Source of the DNA: JAJXWB01 sp047971685
Lineage (GTDB): Bacteria > Pseudomonadota > Alphaproteobacteria > Rhizobiales > Beijerinckiaceae
Assembly (NCBI GenBank): GCA_047971685.1
Contig: JBKDZW010000057.1
Span: 3,151-67,150 of the forward strand
Direction: 5' to 3'
Length of the DNA stretch: 64,000 nucleotides
The notes beneath the pieces are model-generated. The model was not told the origin of the DNA and ran no database searches. It saw only the letters and a program-made list of their open reading frames with translations. Shown here in pieces: positions 43,553 to 51,736 of this stretch (within the stretch, counting starts at the first letter, position 1; every line of letters begins with the position of its first letter). The position numbers and the translations under genes are program-made.

Positions 43553-43635
43553 GTCCGCCCGTTCTTTTCGCCGGCTGTTCTCCCGGCGCGCGCAGGATAG
43601 ACTGTTGTGACAGCGATACAAATCAGGATGGAAAC

Positions 43636-44820
43636 GTGAGCGGGATATTGGAAGGCATTCGCGTGCTCGATTTCGGGCGCTATATCGCAGGGCCCTATTG
43701 CGCGACGCTGCTCGCGGAATTCGGCGCGGACGTGATCCGCGTCGAGCGGCGCAAAGGCAGCGAGGATCGCTACGTCACGCCGGTCGGCGAGGACGGCGCG
43801 GGCGCGCTGTTCTTGCAGGTCAACCGCAACAAGAAGAGCGTGACGCTCGATCCGATGAAGCCCGAGGGGCAGGAGATTCTCAGGAAGCTGGTGGCGAGCG
43901 CCGATGTCGTCGTCGCCAATCTGCCGGCGCAGACGCTCGAAACGATGGGGCTCGATTACGCCTCGCTGTGCGCCGTGAAGCCCGACATCATCCTCACCAC
44001 CGCCAACGCCTTTGGCGATACCGGGCCATGGTCCGACCGCGTCGGTTTCGACGGCGTGGGGCAGGTGATGTCGGGCGCGGTCTACATGACCGGCAAGGGC
44101 GAACCGCCTTTTCGCGCGGCGGTGAATTATGTCGACTTCGGCACGGCGCTGCATTGCGCCTTCGGCACGCTGGCCGCGCTGATGGAGCGCCAGAAGTCGG
44201 GCAAGGGGCAGATCGTGCAGGGCGCGCTGCTGGCCACCGCGCTGTCGTTCGCCAATGCGGCGATGATCGAGCAGGCGGTGATTTCGGCGGACCGCGTTCC
44301 TACCGGCAATCTCGGCCAGACAACGGCGCCTTCCGACATCTATCGCGCAAAAGACGGTTGGGTGCTCGTGCAGGTCACCGGGCAACCGCTGTTCGATCGC
44401 TGGGCGCAATTGATGGGCGAGGATCATTGGCTGAGCGATCCACGCTTTGCCGACGATCTCAAGCGCGGCGACAATGGCGCAATCATCAGCGAACGCATGG
44501 GTCGCTGGTGCGCGGAACGCACGGTGAAGGACGCCGTCGACACGCTGGCGCGCGCGAAAATTCCGGCGGCGCCGGTGCTCAGCCCGCAACAGGCGCTCGA
44601 CCATCCGCATGTGCAAGCCGGCGGTTTTCTGCGCTATGTCGATTATCCGGGCCTGCCGCGTCCAGCTCCCGTTTCGCGCGTCGCGCTCAAACTTTCGCGC
44701 ACGCCGGGTGAAATTTTCAGCCGGCCGCCAACGCTCGGAGAACATACGGACGAGGTTCTGGGGTCGCTCGGCTACAGCGCCGGCGCCGTTCGCGAACTGC
44801 GTGAAAAAGGCGTGATCTGA
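43636..44820 (+). CDS. Family III CoA-transferase homologue lacking the catalytic Asp motif
   Basis: A 394-residue CaiB/BaiF-type protein: ILEGIRVLDFGRYIAGPYCATLLAEFGADVIRVE at the N-terminus and a C-terminal GEHTDEVLGSLGY. In the segment that normally reads VDVSxxD, this protein has GQIVQGALLATALS, so the catalytic aspartate is replaced by alanine near residue 200. It may be a catalytically altered or regulatory homologue. I chose the GTG start at 43636, which fits the family. Its stop abuts the adenylate cyclase start. Confidence 0.88.
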   Translation: MSGILEGIRVLDFGRYIAGPYCATLLAEFGADVIRVERRKGSEDRYVTPVGEDGAGALFLQVNRNKKSVTLDPMKPEGQEILRKLVASADVVVANLPAQTLETMGLDYASLCAVKPDIILTTANAFGDTGPWSDRVGFDGVGQVMSGAVYMTGKGEPPFRAAVNYVDFGTALHCAFGTLAALMERQKSGKGQIVQGALLATALSFANAAMIEQAVISADRVPTGNLGQTTAPSDIYRAKDGWVLVQVTGQPLFDRWAQLMGEDHWLSDPRFADDLKRGDNGAIISERMGRWCAERTVKDAVDTLARAKIPAAPVLSPQQALDHPHVQAGGFLRYVDYPGLPRPAPVSRVALKLSRTPGEIFSRPPTLGEHTDEVLGSLGYSAGAVRELREKGVI

Positions 44821-47019
44821 ATGGCGATGCGGTGGGCCTATGTCGCTGCATTCGGCCTGCCGCTACTTGCGATGCTTGCTTTCGGCGCGCTGGCGCCGGG
44901 CGAACTCGAGGGCGTGCGCAACTTTTCCTTCGACACGTATCAGCGGATCAAGCCGCGCGTCTGGTCGCCGGATACGCCGGTCCGCATCGTCGATATCGAC
45001 GACGATTCGCTTGCCCGCCTCGGGCAATGGCCATGGCCGCGCTCGCGTCTCGGCGCGCTGGTCAAAGCTGCGTCCGAACGCGGCGCGGCGACCATCGTCT
45101 TCGATATGGTTTTTTCCGAACCCGACCGCCTGAGCCCGGAATTTTTCATACGCGATCTCGACGCAGCTACGCGCGTGCGCGCGCAGAACGCGCTGCAAGG
45201 CGTCGAAAGTCATGACGCGCTTTTTGCGCGCGAGATCGGCAAGGCGAATGTGACGCTTGGCGCGATCATGACCGGCAATGTCGCGTCCGCCGCCGATCCG
45301 CCGGTCAAGGCGGGCTTTGCCTATGCGGGCGACGATCCCACGCCCTGGCTTGCCGATTTTTCCGCCATGATCGCGCCGCTGCCGCAACTGGCGGGGCCCG
45401 CCGCCGGCGTCGGCGCGCTCAACTGGCTGCCGGGGCGCGACCTGGTCGTGCGCGCGGCGCCGTTGATCGTGCGCTCGGGCGCAACGCTCGTGCCGTCGCT
45501 GGCGCTCGAAGCGTTGCGGACGGCGCAGGGCGTCTCGACCATCGTCGTGCGTTCATCCAATGCGAGCGGGCAGACGGCGTTTGGCGCCGCGAGCGGGGTC
45601 AATGCGGTCAAGGTCGGCGAAGTCGTGCTGGCGACGGGGCCGCATGCCGAGCGGCGCATCTATTTCAGCCGCTCCGAGCGTGGCCGTTTCATTCCCGCGT
45701 GGAAGCTGCTTGCCGGCGAAATCGCGCGCGAAGAAATCGACGGGCGCATCATGCTGGTCGGCTCGTCCGCCGCCGGCGTGCTCGACCAGCGCGCAACCCC
45801 GCTCGACGGCGTGGCGCCAGGCGTCGAAATTCACGCGCAGATCATCGAACAGGCGCTTTCCGGCAGCGATCTCGTGCGGCCGGACTGGGCGCCGCCCGCC
45901 GAATTTCTGGCCGCGCTCGTTCTGGCGCTGGTCGCCTGTCTTGCGGCGGCGGTCGTGCGTCCCGTCGCCGGCGCCCTGATCGGCGTGGCGGCGGTTGCAG
46001 CCATGTTCGGCGCCGGCTGGCGCGCATTTGCCGCGCATGGCGTTCTGATCGACCCGCTCTTTCCGTCCGCCACGATTGCAATCGCCTATCTTGCGGGCCT
46101 CGTCGAATTGTTCCGCTACGAACGCAAGCAGAAGGCGCAAGTGAAAAACGCCTTCGGCCGGTTCGTTTCGCCCGCCGTGGTGGAGCGGCTTGCGCTTTCG
46201 CCGGAACGGTTGAAGCTTGGCGGAGAATCGCGCGCGCTGACCCTGATGTTCTGCGACATGCGCGATTATACGGGCCTTGTCGAAGGGCTGAACGGCGCCG
46301 ACACGATCGCTTTCATGAACGATTATCTGACGCCGCTGACCGAGACGATTCTCGCGCACGGCGGCACGCTCGACAAATATATGGGCGATGCGATCATGGC
46401 CTTCTGGAATGCGCCGCTCGAGGATGCGCAACATGCGCGCAACGCCTGTGTGACGGCGCTGGCGATGCGGGATGCGCTGGCCGCCTTCAACCTTTCGCAC
46501 AAGACGCAAGGCGGCGCGCAAAAGCAGGCGCGGTTCGGCATCGGCCTCAATACCGGGGAATGCTCGGTCGGCAATATAGGATCGCTCAAGCGCTTCGATT
46601 ATTCGGCGATCGGCGATCCCGTGAATGTCGCCTCGCGCCTCGAAAGTCTCACCAAATTCTATGGCGTCGACATATTGGCGAGCGAGGAAACGCAGGCCCA
46701 GGCGCCCGATCTCGCCTGGCTGGAGGTCGATTGCGTGCGCGTGAAGGGACGCGCCGCGCCCACGCGGATTTTCGCGCTCGCAGGCGATGCGGCGCATGCA
46801 AACGACGCCGTGTTCCAGGGTTTTCGCGCGCGTCAGGCCGTCATGCTCGAGGCATATCGCGCGCGCCGTTTTTCCGAGGCGGCGGCGCTGGCGGAAGATC
46901 TTGCCGGGGAGAATCCGGAACTGGCGGCGTTCTGTCGCGCCTTCGCGGCGTTTTCCCGGGAGGCTGCAAGCCTGCCCGCCGACGCATGGGGCCCGGTGCG
47001 CATTCTCGATATGAAATGA
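44821..47019 (+). CDS. Adenylate cyclase with CHASE2 sensor domain
   Basis: A 732-residue membrane cyclase. After an N-terminal helix comes a periplasmic CHASE2 domain (about 30-350, beginning FDTYQRIKPRVWSPDTPVRI), three or so transmembrane helices around 360-435, and a class III cyclase domain at about 470-660. Catalytic residues are complete: metal Asp in FCDMRDYTG and in KYMGDAIMAFW, Lys in LDKYMGD and Asp in IGDPVNVASRLE consistent with ATP specificity, and Asn/Arg in VNVASRLE. It makes cAMP in response to an unknown periplasmic signal. It starts one base after the CoA-transferase stop. Confidence 0.93.
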   Translation: MAMRWAYVAAFGLPLLAMLAFGALAPGELEGVRNFSFDTYQRIKPRVWSPDTPVRIVDIDDDSLARLGQWPWPRSRLGALVKAASERGAATIVFDMVFSEPDRLSPEFFIRDLDAATRVRAQNALQGVESHDALFAREIGKANVTLGAIMTGNVASAADPPVKAGFAYAGDDPTPWLADFSAMIAPLPQLAGPAAGVGALNWLPGRDLVVRAAPLIVRSGATLVPSLALEALRTAQGVSTIVVRSSNASGQTAFGAASGVNAVKVGEVVLATGPHAERRIYFSRSERGRFIPAWKLLAGEIAREEIDGRIMLVGSSAAGVLDQRATPLDGVAPGVEIHAQIIEQALSGSDLVRPDWAPPAEFLAALVLALVACLAAAVVRPVAGALIGVAAVAAMFGAGWRAFAAHGVLIDPLFPSATIAIAYLAGLVELFRYERKQKAQVKNAFGRFVSPAVVERLALSPERLKLGGESRALTLMFCDMRDYTGLVEGLNGADTIAFMNDYLTPLTETILAHGGTLDKYMGDAIMAFWNAPLEDAQHARNACVTALAMRDALAAFNLSHKTQGGAQKQARFGIGLNTGECSVGNIGSLKRFDYSAIGDPVNVASRLESLTKFYGVDILASEETQAQAPDLAWLEVDCVRVKGRAAPTRIFALAGDAAHANDAVFQGFRARQAVMLEAYRARRFSEAAALAEDLAGENPELAAFCRAFAAFSREAASLPADAWGPVRILDMK

Positions 47020-47095
47020 CGGCGCCGTTGCTTGCGCTGCGAATGCGCGTATTTGCGCCGTTCATGCGGGCGCTTGTGCGGTTCTTGCAAGAAAA

Positions 47096-47170
47096 TGGTG
47101 CCGGCGGAGAGGATCGAACTCCCGACCTTCGGTTTACAAAACCGCTGCACTACCGCTGTGCTACGCCGGC
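47096..47170 (-). tRNA. tRNA-Thr(TGT)
   Basis: A complete cloverleaf on the minus strand with acceptor arms GCCGGCG and CGCCGGC, D-arm GCAC/GTGC, T-loop TTCGATC and anticodon loop TTTGTAA, giving anticodon TGT. The 3' CCA is encoded (TGG at 47096-47098 on the plus strand). The top anticodon-stem pair (27-43) is G-A rather than Watson-Crick. It decodes ACA and ACG threonine codons. Confidence 0.95.
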
Positions 47171-47225
47171 GAATGAGGCCCGTTGATCCTTTATTTCGCG
47201 TATAAAATCAAGGCAGCCTTCCGCC

Positions 47226-48908
47226 TCAGCCTGGCCTGTCGTCGCCTGCGTAGATGTCGCGGTTTTTCGTCTCGGGCACGAAGACCATGCCGATGATGAC
47301 GGTTACGAGGGCGATTACGATCGGGTACCAGAGCCCGTAATAGATGTCGCCGGTCTGGGCGACCATGGCGAAGGAGATCGCCGGCAGGAGGCCGCCGAAC
47401 CAGCCGTTGCCGATGTGATAGGGCAGCGATACCGAGGTGTAGCGGATGCGGGTCGGAAAGAGTTCGACCAGCGCCGCCGCCAGCGGCCCGTAGACCATGG
47501 TCACGAACAGGACCAGCAGGAACAGCAGGGCGACGATGCCGCCGGTCTGTGCTCGGAAAATGTCGAGCGGGCCGGTCATTTTCACGATGCCGGGGTTGTT
47601 TGCGGCGGGATAGCCTGCTGTCTCCAGCGCTGCGCGGATCGTCTTGCCGGTTTGTGCGGGGCGCGTGGCGTCATAGACGATGTCTACGCCATTCACGCGC
47701 ACGATTGTCGTGGTCGCGCCGGGCGCGGGGTCGACCGTATAGCGTACGGAAGACTGCGCCAGCGTCTCGCGCGCGCGATCGCAGGCGGAAGAAAACTGGC
47801 GCGTGCCAAGCGGGTTGAACAGCGAGCCGCATTGCGCGGGATTGGCGATAACGGTGACCTTTACGGTCTCGATCGCCTTGTTGAGCGCGGGATTGGCGAG
47901 GCCTGAGATCTGCTTGAAGGTCGGAATATAGGCAAGAGCTGCGATCAGGCAGCCGGCCAGAATGATCGGCTTGCGGCCGATGCGGTCGGACAGCCAGCCG
48001 AAGAAGACGAAGAAGATCGCGCCGAAGACGAGCGCCCAGGCCAGAAGCAGGGTGGAGGTGTAGCCGTCGACCCGCAACGTCGTTTGCAGGAAGAACAGCG
48101 TATAGAACTGGCCGGTGTACAGAACGACCGCCTGTCCCGCTATGAGGCCGAAAAGAGCGAGCAGGGCGATCTTGGCGTTGTTCCAGCGGCCGAAGGCTTC
48201 CGTCAACGGCGCGCGCGAACCGGCGCCGCGCGCCTGCATGCGCTTGAAGGCCGGCGTTTCCGCGAGCCTGAGGCGGATCCACAGCGACAGGGTCAGGAGA
48301 ACGAAGGAAACGAAGAACGGAAACCGCCAGGCGTATTCGGCGAAATTCCGCTCGCCGACGATGGAGCGCGTGGCGAGGATGACCAGAAGCGACAGCAGAA
48401 GGCCGAGCGTTGCGGTCGTTTGCAGCCAGGAAGTGTAATAGCCGCGCCGTCCGTTTGGCGCATATTCGGCGATATAGGTGGCGGCGCCGCCATATTCGCC
48501 GCCAAGCGCCAGGCCTTGCAGCATGCGCAGGACCAGCAGCAGGATGGGCGCCGCCACGCCGATGACGCGCGAGCCCGGCAGCAGGCCGACCAGAAAGGTC
48601 GAGAGCGCCATGATCATGATGGCGATGAGGAATGTATATTTGCGCCCCACGAGATCGCCGATGCGGCCGAACACGACCGCGCCGAGCGGGCGCACGACAA
48701 AGCCGGCCGCAAAGGCCAGAAGCGCAAAAAATTCGCGGGTGGTGCGGGGGAATTGATCGAAGAACTGGTCGGCGATGATCGTGGCGAGCGCGCCGTAGAG
48801 ATAGAAATCGTACCATTCAAAGACCGTGCCGAGCGAGGCGGCGACGACGACGCGCTTTTCGACAGCCGTCATGCCCTGGGATTGGGCGGGCGCGCTCGAT
48901 CCGGTCAT
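47226..48908 (-). CDS. MHS-family MFS transporter, intact copy
   Basis: A 560-residue major facilitator of the metabolite:H+ symporter type (ShiA/ProP relatives). MHS signatures are FEWYDFYLYG in helix 1, GRIGDLVGRK after helix 2 and ALGGEYGGAATYIAEYAP in helix 4. Between helices 9 and 10 lies an insertion of about 110 residues, predicted periplasmic, with two cysteines (PAQCGSLFNP and SSACDRARE). It probably imports a carboxylate. Start at 48908 or the ATG at 48923. Its frameshifted paralogue follows upstream in the same direction. Confidence 0.9.
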   Translation of the reverse strand: MTGSSAPAQSQGMTAVEKRVVVAASLGTVFEWYDFYLYGALATIIADQFFDQFPRTTREFFALLAFAAGFVVRPLGAVVFGRIGDLVGRKYTFLIAIMIMALSTFLVGLLPGSRVIGVAAPILLLVLRMLQGLALGGEYGGAATYIAEYAPNGRRGYYTSWLQTTATLGLLLSLLVILATRSIVGERNFAEYAWRFPFFVSFVLLTLSLWIRLRLAETPAFKRMQARGAGSRAPLTEAFGRWNNAKIALLALFGLIAGQAVVLYTGQFYTLFFLQTTLRVDGYTSTLLLAWALVFGAIFFVFFGWLSDRIGRKPIILAGCLIAALAYIPTFKQISGLANPALNKAIETVKVTVIANPAQCGSLFNPLGTRQFSSACDRARETLAQSSVRYTVDPAPGATTTIVRVNGVDIVYDATRPAQTGKTIRAALETAGYPAANNPGIVKMTGPLDIFRAQTGGIVALLFLLVLFVTMVYGPLAAALVELFPTRIRYTSVSLPYHIGNGWFGGLLPAISFAMVAQTGDIYYGLWYPIVIALVTVIIGMVFVPETKNRDIYAGDDRPG

Positions 48909-48923
48909 CGCAATACCTTTCAT

Positions 48924-49323
48924 CCGCTCCATCCCCCGCGCCGTGTTTTCGCGTCGTATTCTTGCGCCATATCCTTCGCGCCATATCCTTCGCGCCACGT
49001 CCTTGCATCATGCAGGCCCGGGCCTCGACAATAATGGCGCGCGCACTCAAATCTAAACGGCCCGACGCCGCGCGCGGGCCGCGTGGCTCCAGGCCGGTTC
49101 GGACGCCTTGCAAGCCGCATTGCAACCAAGCCGCATTGCAACAATGTGGGCGCGCCAACCTAGCATATGTCAAGATGGCGCCGGCGCGCGGCTCTTACGC
49201 CATAAGACGGCAAGCGTCATGGGGCCGTATGGCGCCTGTGCGGAAATGTCGCTGGACGAAAAAGGCCCCGCGATTTCTCGCGGGGCCCGATTGCGATTGG
49301 CGAATGCCGCCGGAGGCGGGCGC
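48924..49323. repeat. 400-bp gap between the MHS transporter copies: tandem repeats and terminator
   Basis: Three or four imperfect 13-14-base units around CTTCGCGCCATATC occupy 48961-49001. A perfect 16-bp tandem duplication CAAGCCGCATTGCAAC lies at 49111-49126 and 49127-49142. The terminator of the upstream gene is at 49259-49287. I see no credible gene; several open frames exist because of GC bias. Confidence 0.6.
49259..49287 (-). terminator. Rho-independent terminator of the frameshifted MHS gene
   Basis: On the minus strand a perfect 10-bp stem (GGCCCCGCGA at 49264-49273 against TCGCGGGGCC at 49278-49287 on the plus strand) with a TTTC loop is followed by TTTTT (AAAAA at 49259-49263). 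It lies 37 bp after the stop of the paralogous transporter gene and is the clearest intrinsic terminator in the window. Confidence 0.9.
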
Positions 49324-51005
49324 TCAGTGGCGCACGTCGTCGGCGTAGATGTCGCGGTCCTTGGTCTCCGGAATGAAGATCATGCCGATCACGAAGGTCA
49401 TGACGGCGAAGACAATCGGGTACCAGAGCCCGAAATAGATATCGCCGGTTTGCGCCACCATCGCGAAGGCCGTGGCGGGCAGCAGTCCGCCAAACCAGCC
49501 GTTGCCGATGTGATAAGGCAGCGACATCGAGGTGTAGCGGATACGGGTCGGGAAGAGTTCGACCAGCGCCGCCGCCATCGGGCCGTAGACCATCGTGACG
49601 TAGATCACGAGGATGAACAGCATGCCGATGATGCCTGCGGTCTGGGCGCGGAAAATATCGAAGGGGTTCGACATTTTCACGATGCCGGTCTCGCCGGGCT
49701 TGGGATAGCCGGCGGCCTGCAACGCGCCGGTCAGCGCCTTGGAGGAGTCGGCGAACTTCGTCGCGTCGAACGGCACGCCGGTGTCGTTGACCTTGACGGT
49801 CACGCCGGCGGCGGCCGGATCGAGCTGCGTCTGGTACTTGACCGACGACTGCGCCAGGAAGGCGCGGGCGCGGTCGCAGGACGTCGTGAAGACGCGCGTG
49901 CCGACCGGATTGAAGAGGTCGCCGCATTCATTCGGATTGGAGACGACCGTCACCTTCACGGTCTCGATCGCCTTCTCGAGCGCCGGGTTCGCCAGCGTCG
50001 TGATCTGCTTGAAGATCGGGAAGAAGGTCAGCGCCGCGATCAGGCAGCCCGCCAGAATGATCGGCTTGCGGCCGATCTTGTCGGAGAGCCAGCCGAATAC
50101 GACGAAGAAGATCGTGCCGAACGCCAGCGACCATGCAATCAGCAGGTTGGAGGTGTAGCCGTCGACCTTCAGGATCGATTGCAGGAAGAACAGGGCGTAG
50201 AATTGTCCCGTGTACCAGACGACGCCCTGACCGGCGACAAGGCCGAGCAGCGCGAGCAGCGCGATCTTGGCGTTGCTCCACTTGCCGAAGGATTCGGTCA
50301 GCGGCGCCTTGGACTGGGTGCCTTCCTCCTTCATGCGCTGGAAGGCCGGCGATTCGTTGAGTTGCAGACGAATCCACACGGAATGCCGAGCAAGGCCACC
50401 GACAGGATGAAGGGAACGCGCCAGCCCCAGTCGGCGAATTCCTTCTCGCCGATGATCGTGCGGGTGAAAAGAATGATCAGCAGCGACATGAACAGGCCGA
50501 GCGTGGCCGTGGTCTGGATCCACGAGGTGTAGAAACCGCGACGGCCTTGGGGCGCATGTTCTGCGACATAGGTCGCAGCCCCGCCGTACTCGCCGCCGAG
50601 CGCAAGGCCCTGCAACAGGCGCAGCGCGATCAGGATGATCGGAGCGGCGATGCCGATGGTGTTGGAGGAGGGCAGGAGGCCGACGATGAAGGTCGACAGA
50701 CCCATGATCATGATGGTGACGAGGAAGGTGTATTTACGGCCGACGAGATCGCCGACGCGGCCGAACACCAGCGCGCCGAAGGGGCGAACCAGGAAGCCGG
50801 CGGCAAAGGCGAGCAGCGCGAAAATATTCTGCGTGGCGGTCGGAAACTGGCTGAAGAACTGCTTGCCGATAATGGCTGCAAGAGAGCCGTAAAGGTAGAA
50901 GTCGTACCACTCAAAAACCGTGCCGAGAGAGGAAGCGAAAATCACCTTCCTCTCTTCCGGCGTCATTGGACGGACCTTGTCCGCCGCCGTAGTTGCCATT
51001 GCCAT
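49324..51005 (-). pseudogene. MHS-family MFS transporter paralogue interrupted by a single-base frameshift
   Basis: Two overlapping frames cover a second copy of the MHS transporter: residues up to FILSVALLGI in one frame (start 51005, AGAGGAA box) and from SVWIRLQLNESP onward in the next, ending at 49324. The combined span is 1682 bp, exactly one base short of the 1683 bp of the intact paralogue (560 codons plus stop), so a single base is missing near 50378-50386. The same periplasmic insertion and two cysteines are present (NPNECGDLFNP, TTSCDRARA). Either a real recent inactivation or a sequencing error; both halves are otherwise well conserved. Confidence 0.85.
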
Positions 51006-51436
51006 CTGGGCGTTCCTCTTACATTTGATTTATCGGGCCGTAATACGTCCCGCTTACGCTTGCAGCCTCCTGCGAGCGTTACGGCATGTTAACCCGTCGC
51101 TTCCGTTCGATCAGCCGTCGGTTTCTAAAACCTTCGTCTAATATGCGCGAGCCGTAAAAGCGCCGCCCTCGTTGAGGATTTTACAATAAACACAGGTGCT
51201 TGCGCCTGGGTTTGCTTTTGGGCTCGCACCTGAGCTTGCGTCTGTGCAGGACAAGCAGGCGCCTGTGCCGGCAGGTCAGAAACCGGACCCGATTCCAAAG
51301 TTGCATTCGCGCGATTTGCTTACATTTTTCAGGGATTCCGGGGAAATCTTAAAATTTGGCGACCAAAGTTGCATGGAGCCGTGTCACGGCCTCGTCTATT
51401 GCGGGCCACCGCATTCAGGCTGGGAGAAACGGGGCC
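51006..51436. promoter_or_regulatory. 431-bp divergent control region upstream of the acetate permease cluster
   Basis: The gap separates the frameshifted transporter from the DUF485 gene. A 12-base direct repeat CCAAAGTTGCAT occurs exactly at 51295-51306 and 51363-51374, 68 bp apart, upstream of DUF485. The 51190-51270 stretch is a low-complexity CTTGCGCCTG-like repeat. A TTGGC..TTGCA pair at 51357-51373 resembles a sigma-54 promoter but its spacing is one base too long. Confidence 0.5.
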
Positions 51437-51736
51437 ATGAAAAGTTGGGAACAAATAGAAAGAAATCCAAAATTCCAGTTGCTGGTCAGCAAGCGCAAGA
51501 CCCTGGGCTGGACGCTGTCGGCCATCATGCTGGCGATCTATCTCGGGTTCATCCTTCTGGTCGCTTATGCGCCCGGCGTCCTTGCCGCCAAGCTCGGCGC
51601 CGGCGTGATGACCGTCGGCATTCCCGTCGGCATTTTCGTGATCGTGTCGGCTTTCGTTCTGACCGGCATCTATGTGGTCAAAGCCAATGCCGAGTTCGAC
51701 AATTTGACCAAGCAGATCGTCGAGGAGTCCAAATAA
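51437..51736 (+). CDS. DUF485 small membrane protein (ActP partner)
   Basis: A 99-residue protein with two transmembrane helices (LGWTLSAIMLAIYLGFILLV and VGIPVGIFVIVSAFVLTGIY), matching DUF485/YjcH, which is nearly always encoded immediately before the ActP symporter. The ATG at 51437 fits the family (MKSWEQIERNPKFQLLV); an upstream ATG at 51356 would add an untypical segment. The stop overlaps the symporter start by one base (TAATG). Confidence 0.9.
   Translation: MKSWEQIERNPKFQLLVSKRKTLGWTLSAIMLAIYLGFILLVAYAPGVLAAKLGAGVMTVGIPVGIFVIVSAFVLTGIYVVKANAEFDNLTKQIVEESK

Noticed and set aside
48961..49142. CRISPR-like array
   Set aside because: Units are contiguous tandem repeats without unique spacers and no cas gene is present.
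51357..51373. Sigma-54 promoter (TTGGC..TTGCA) before the DUF485 gene
   Set aside because: The distance between GG and GC elements is 11 instead of 10 bases, so it does not fit the -24/-12 rule.
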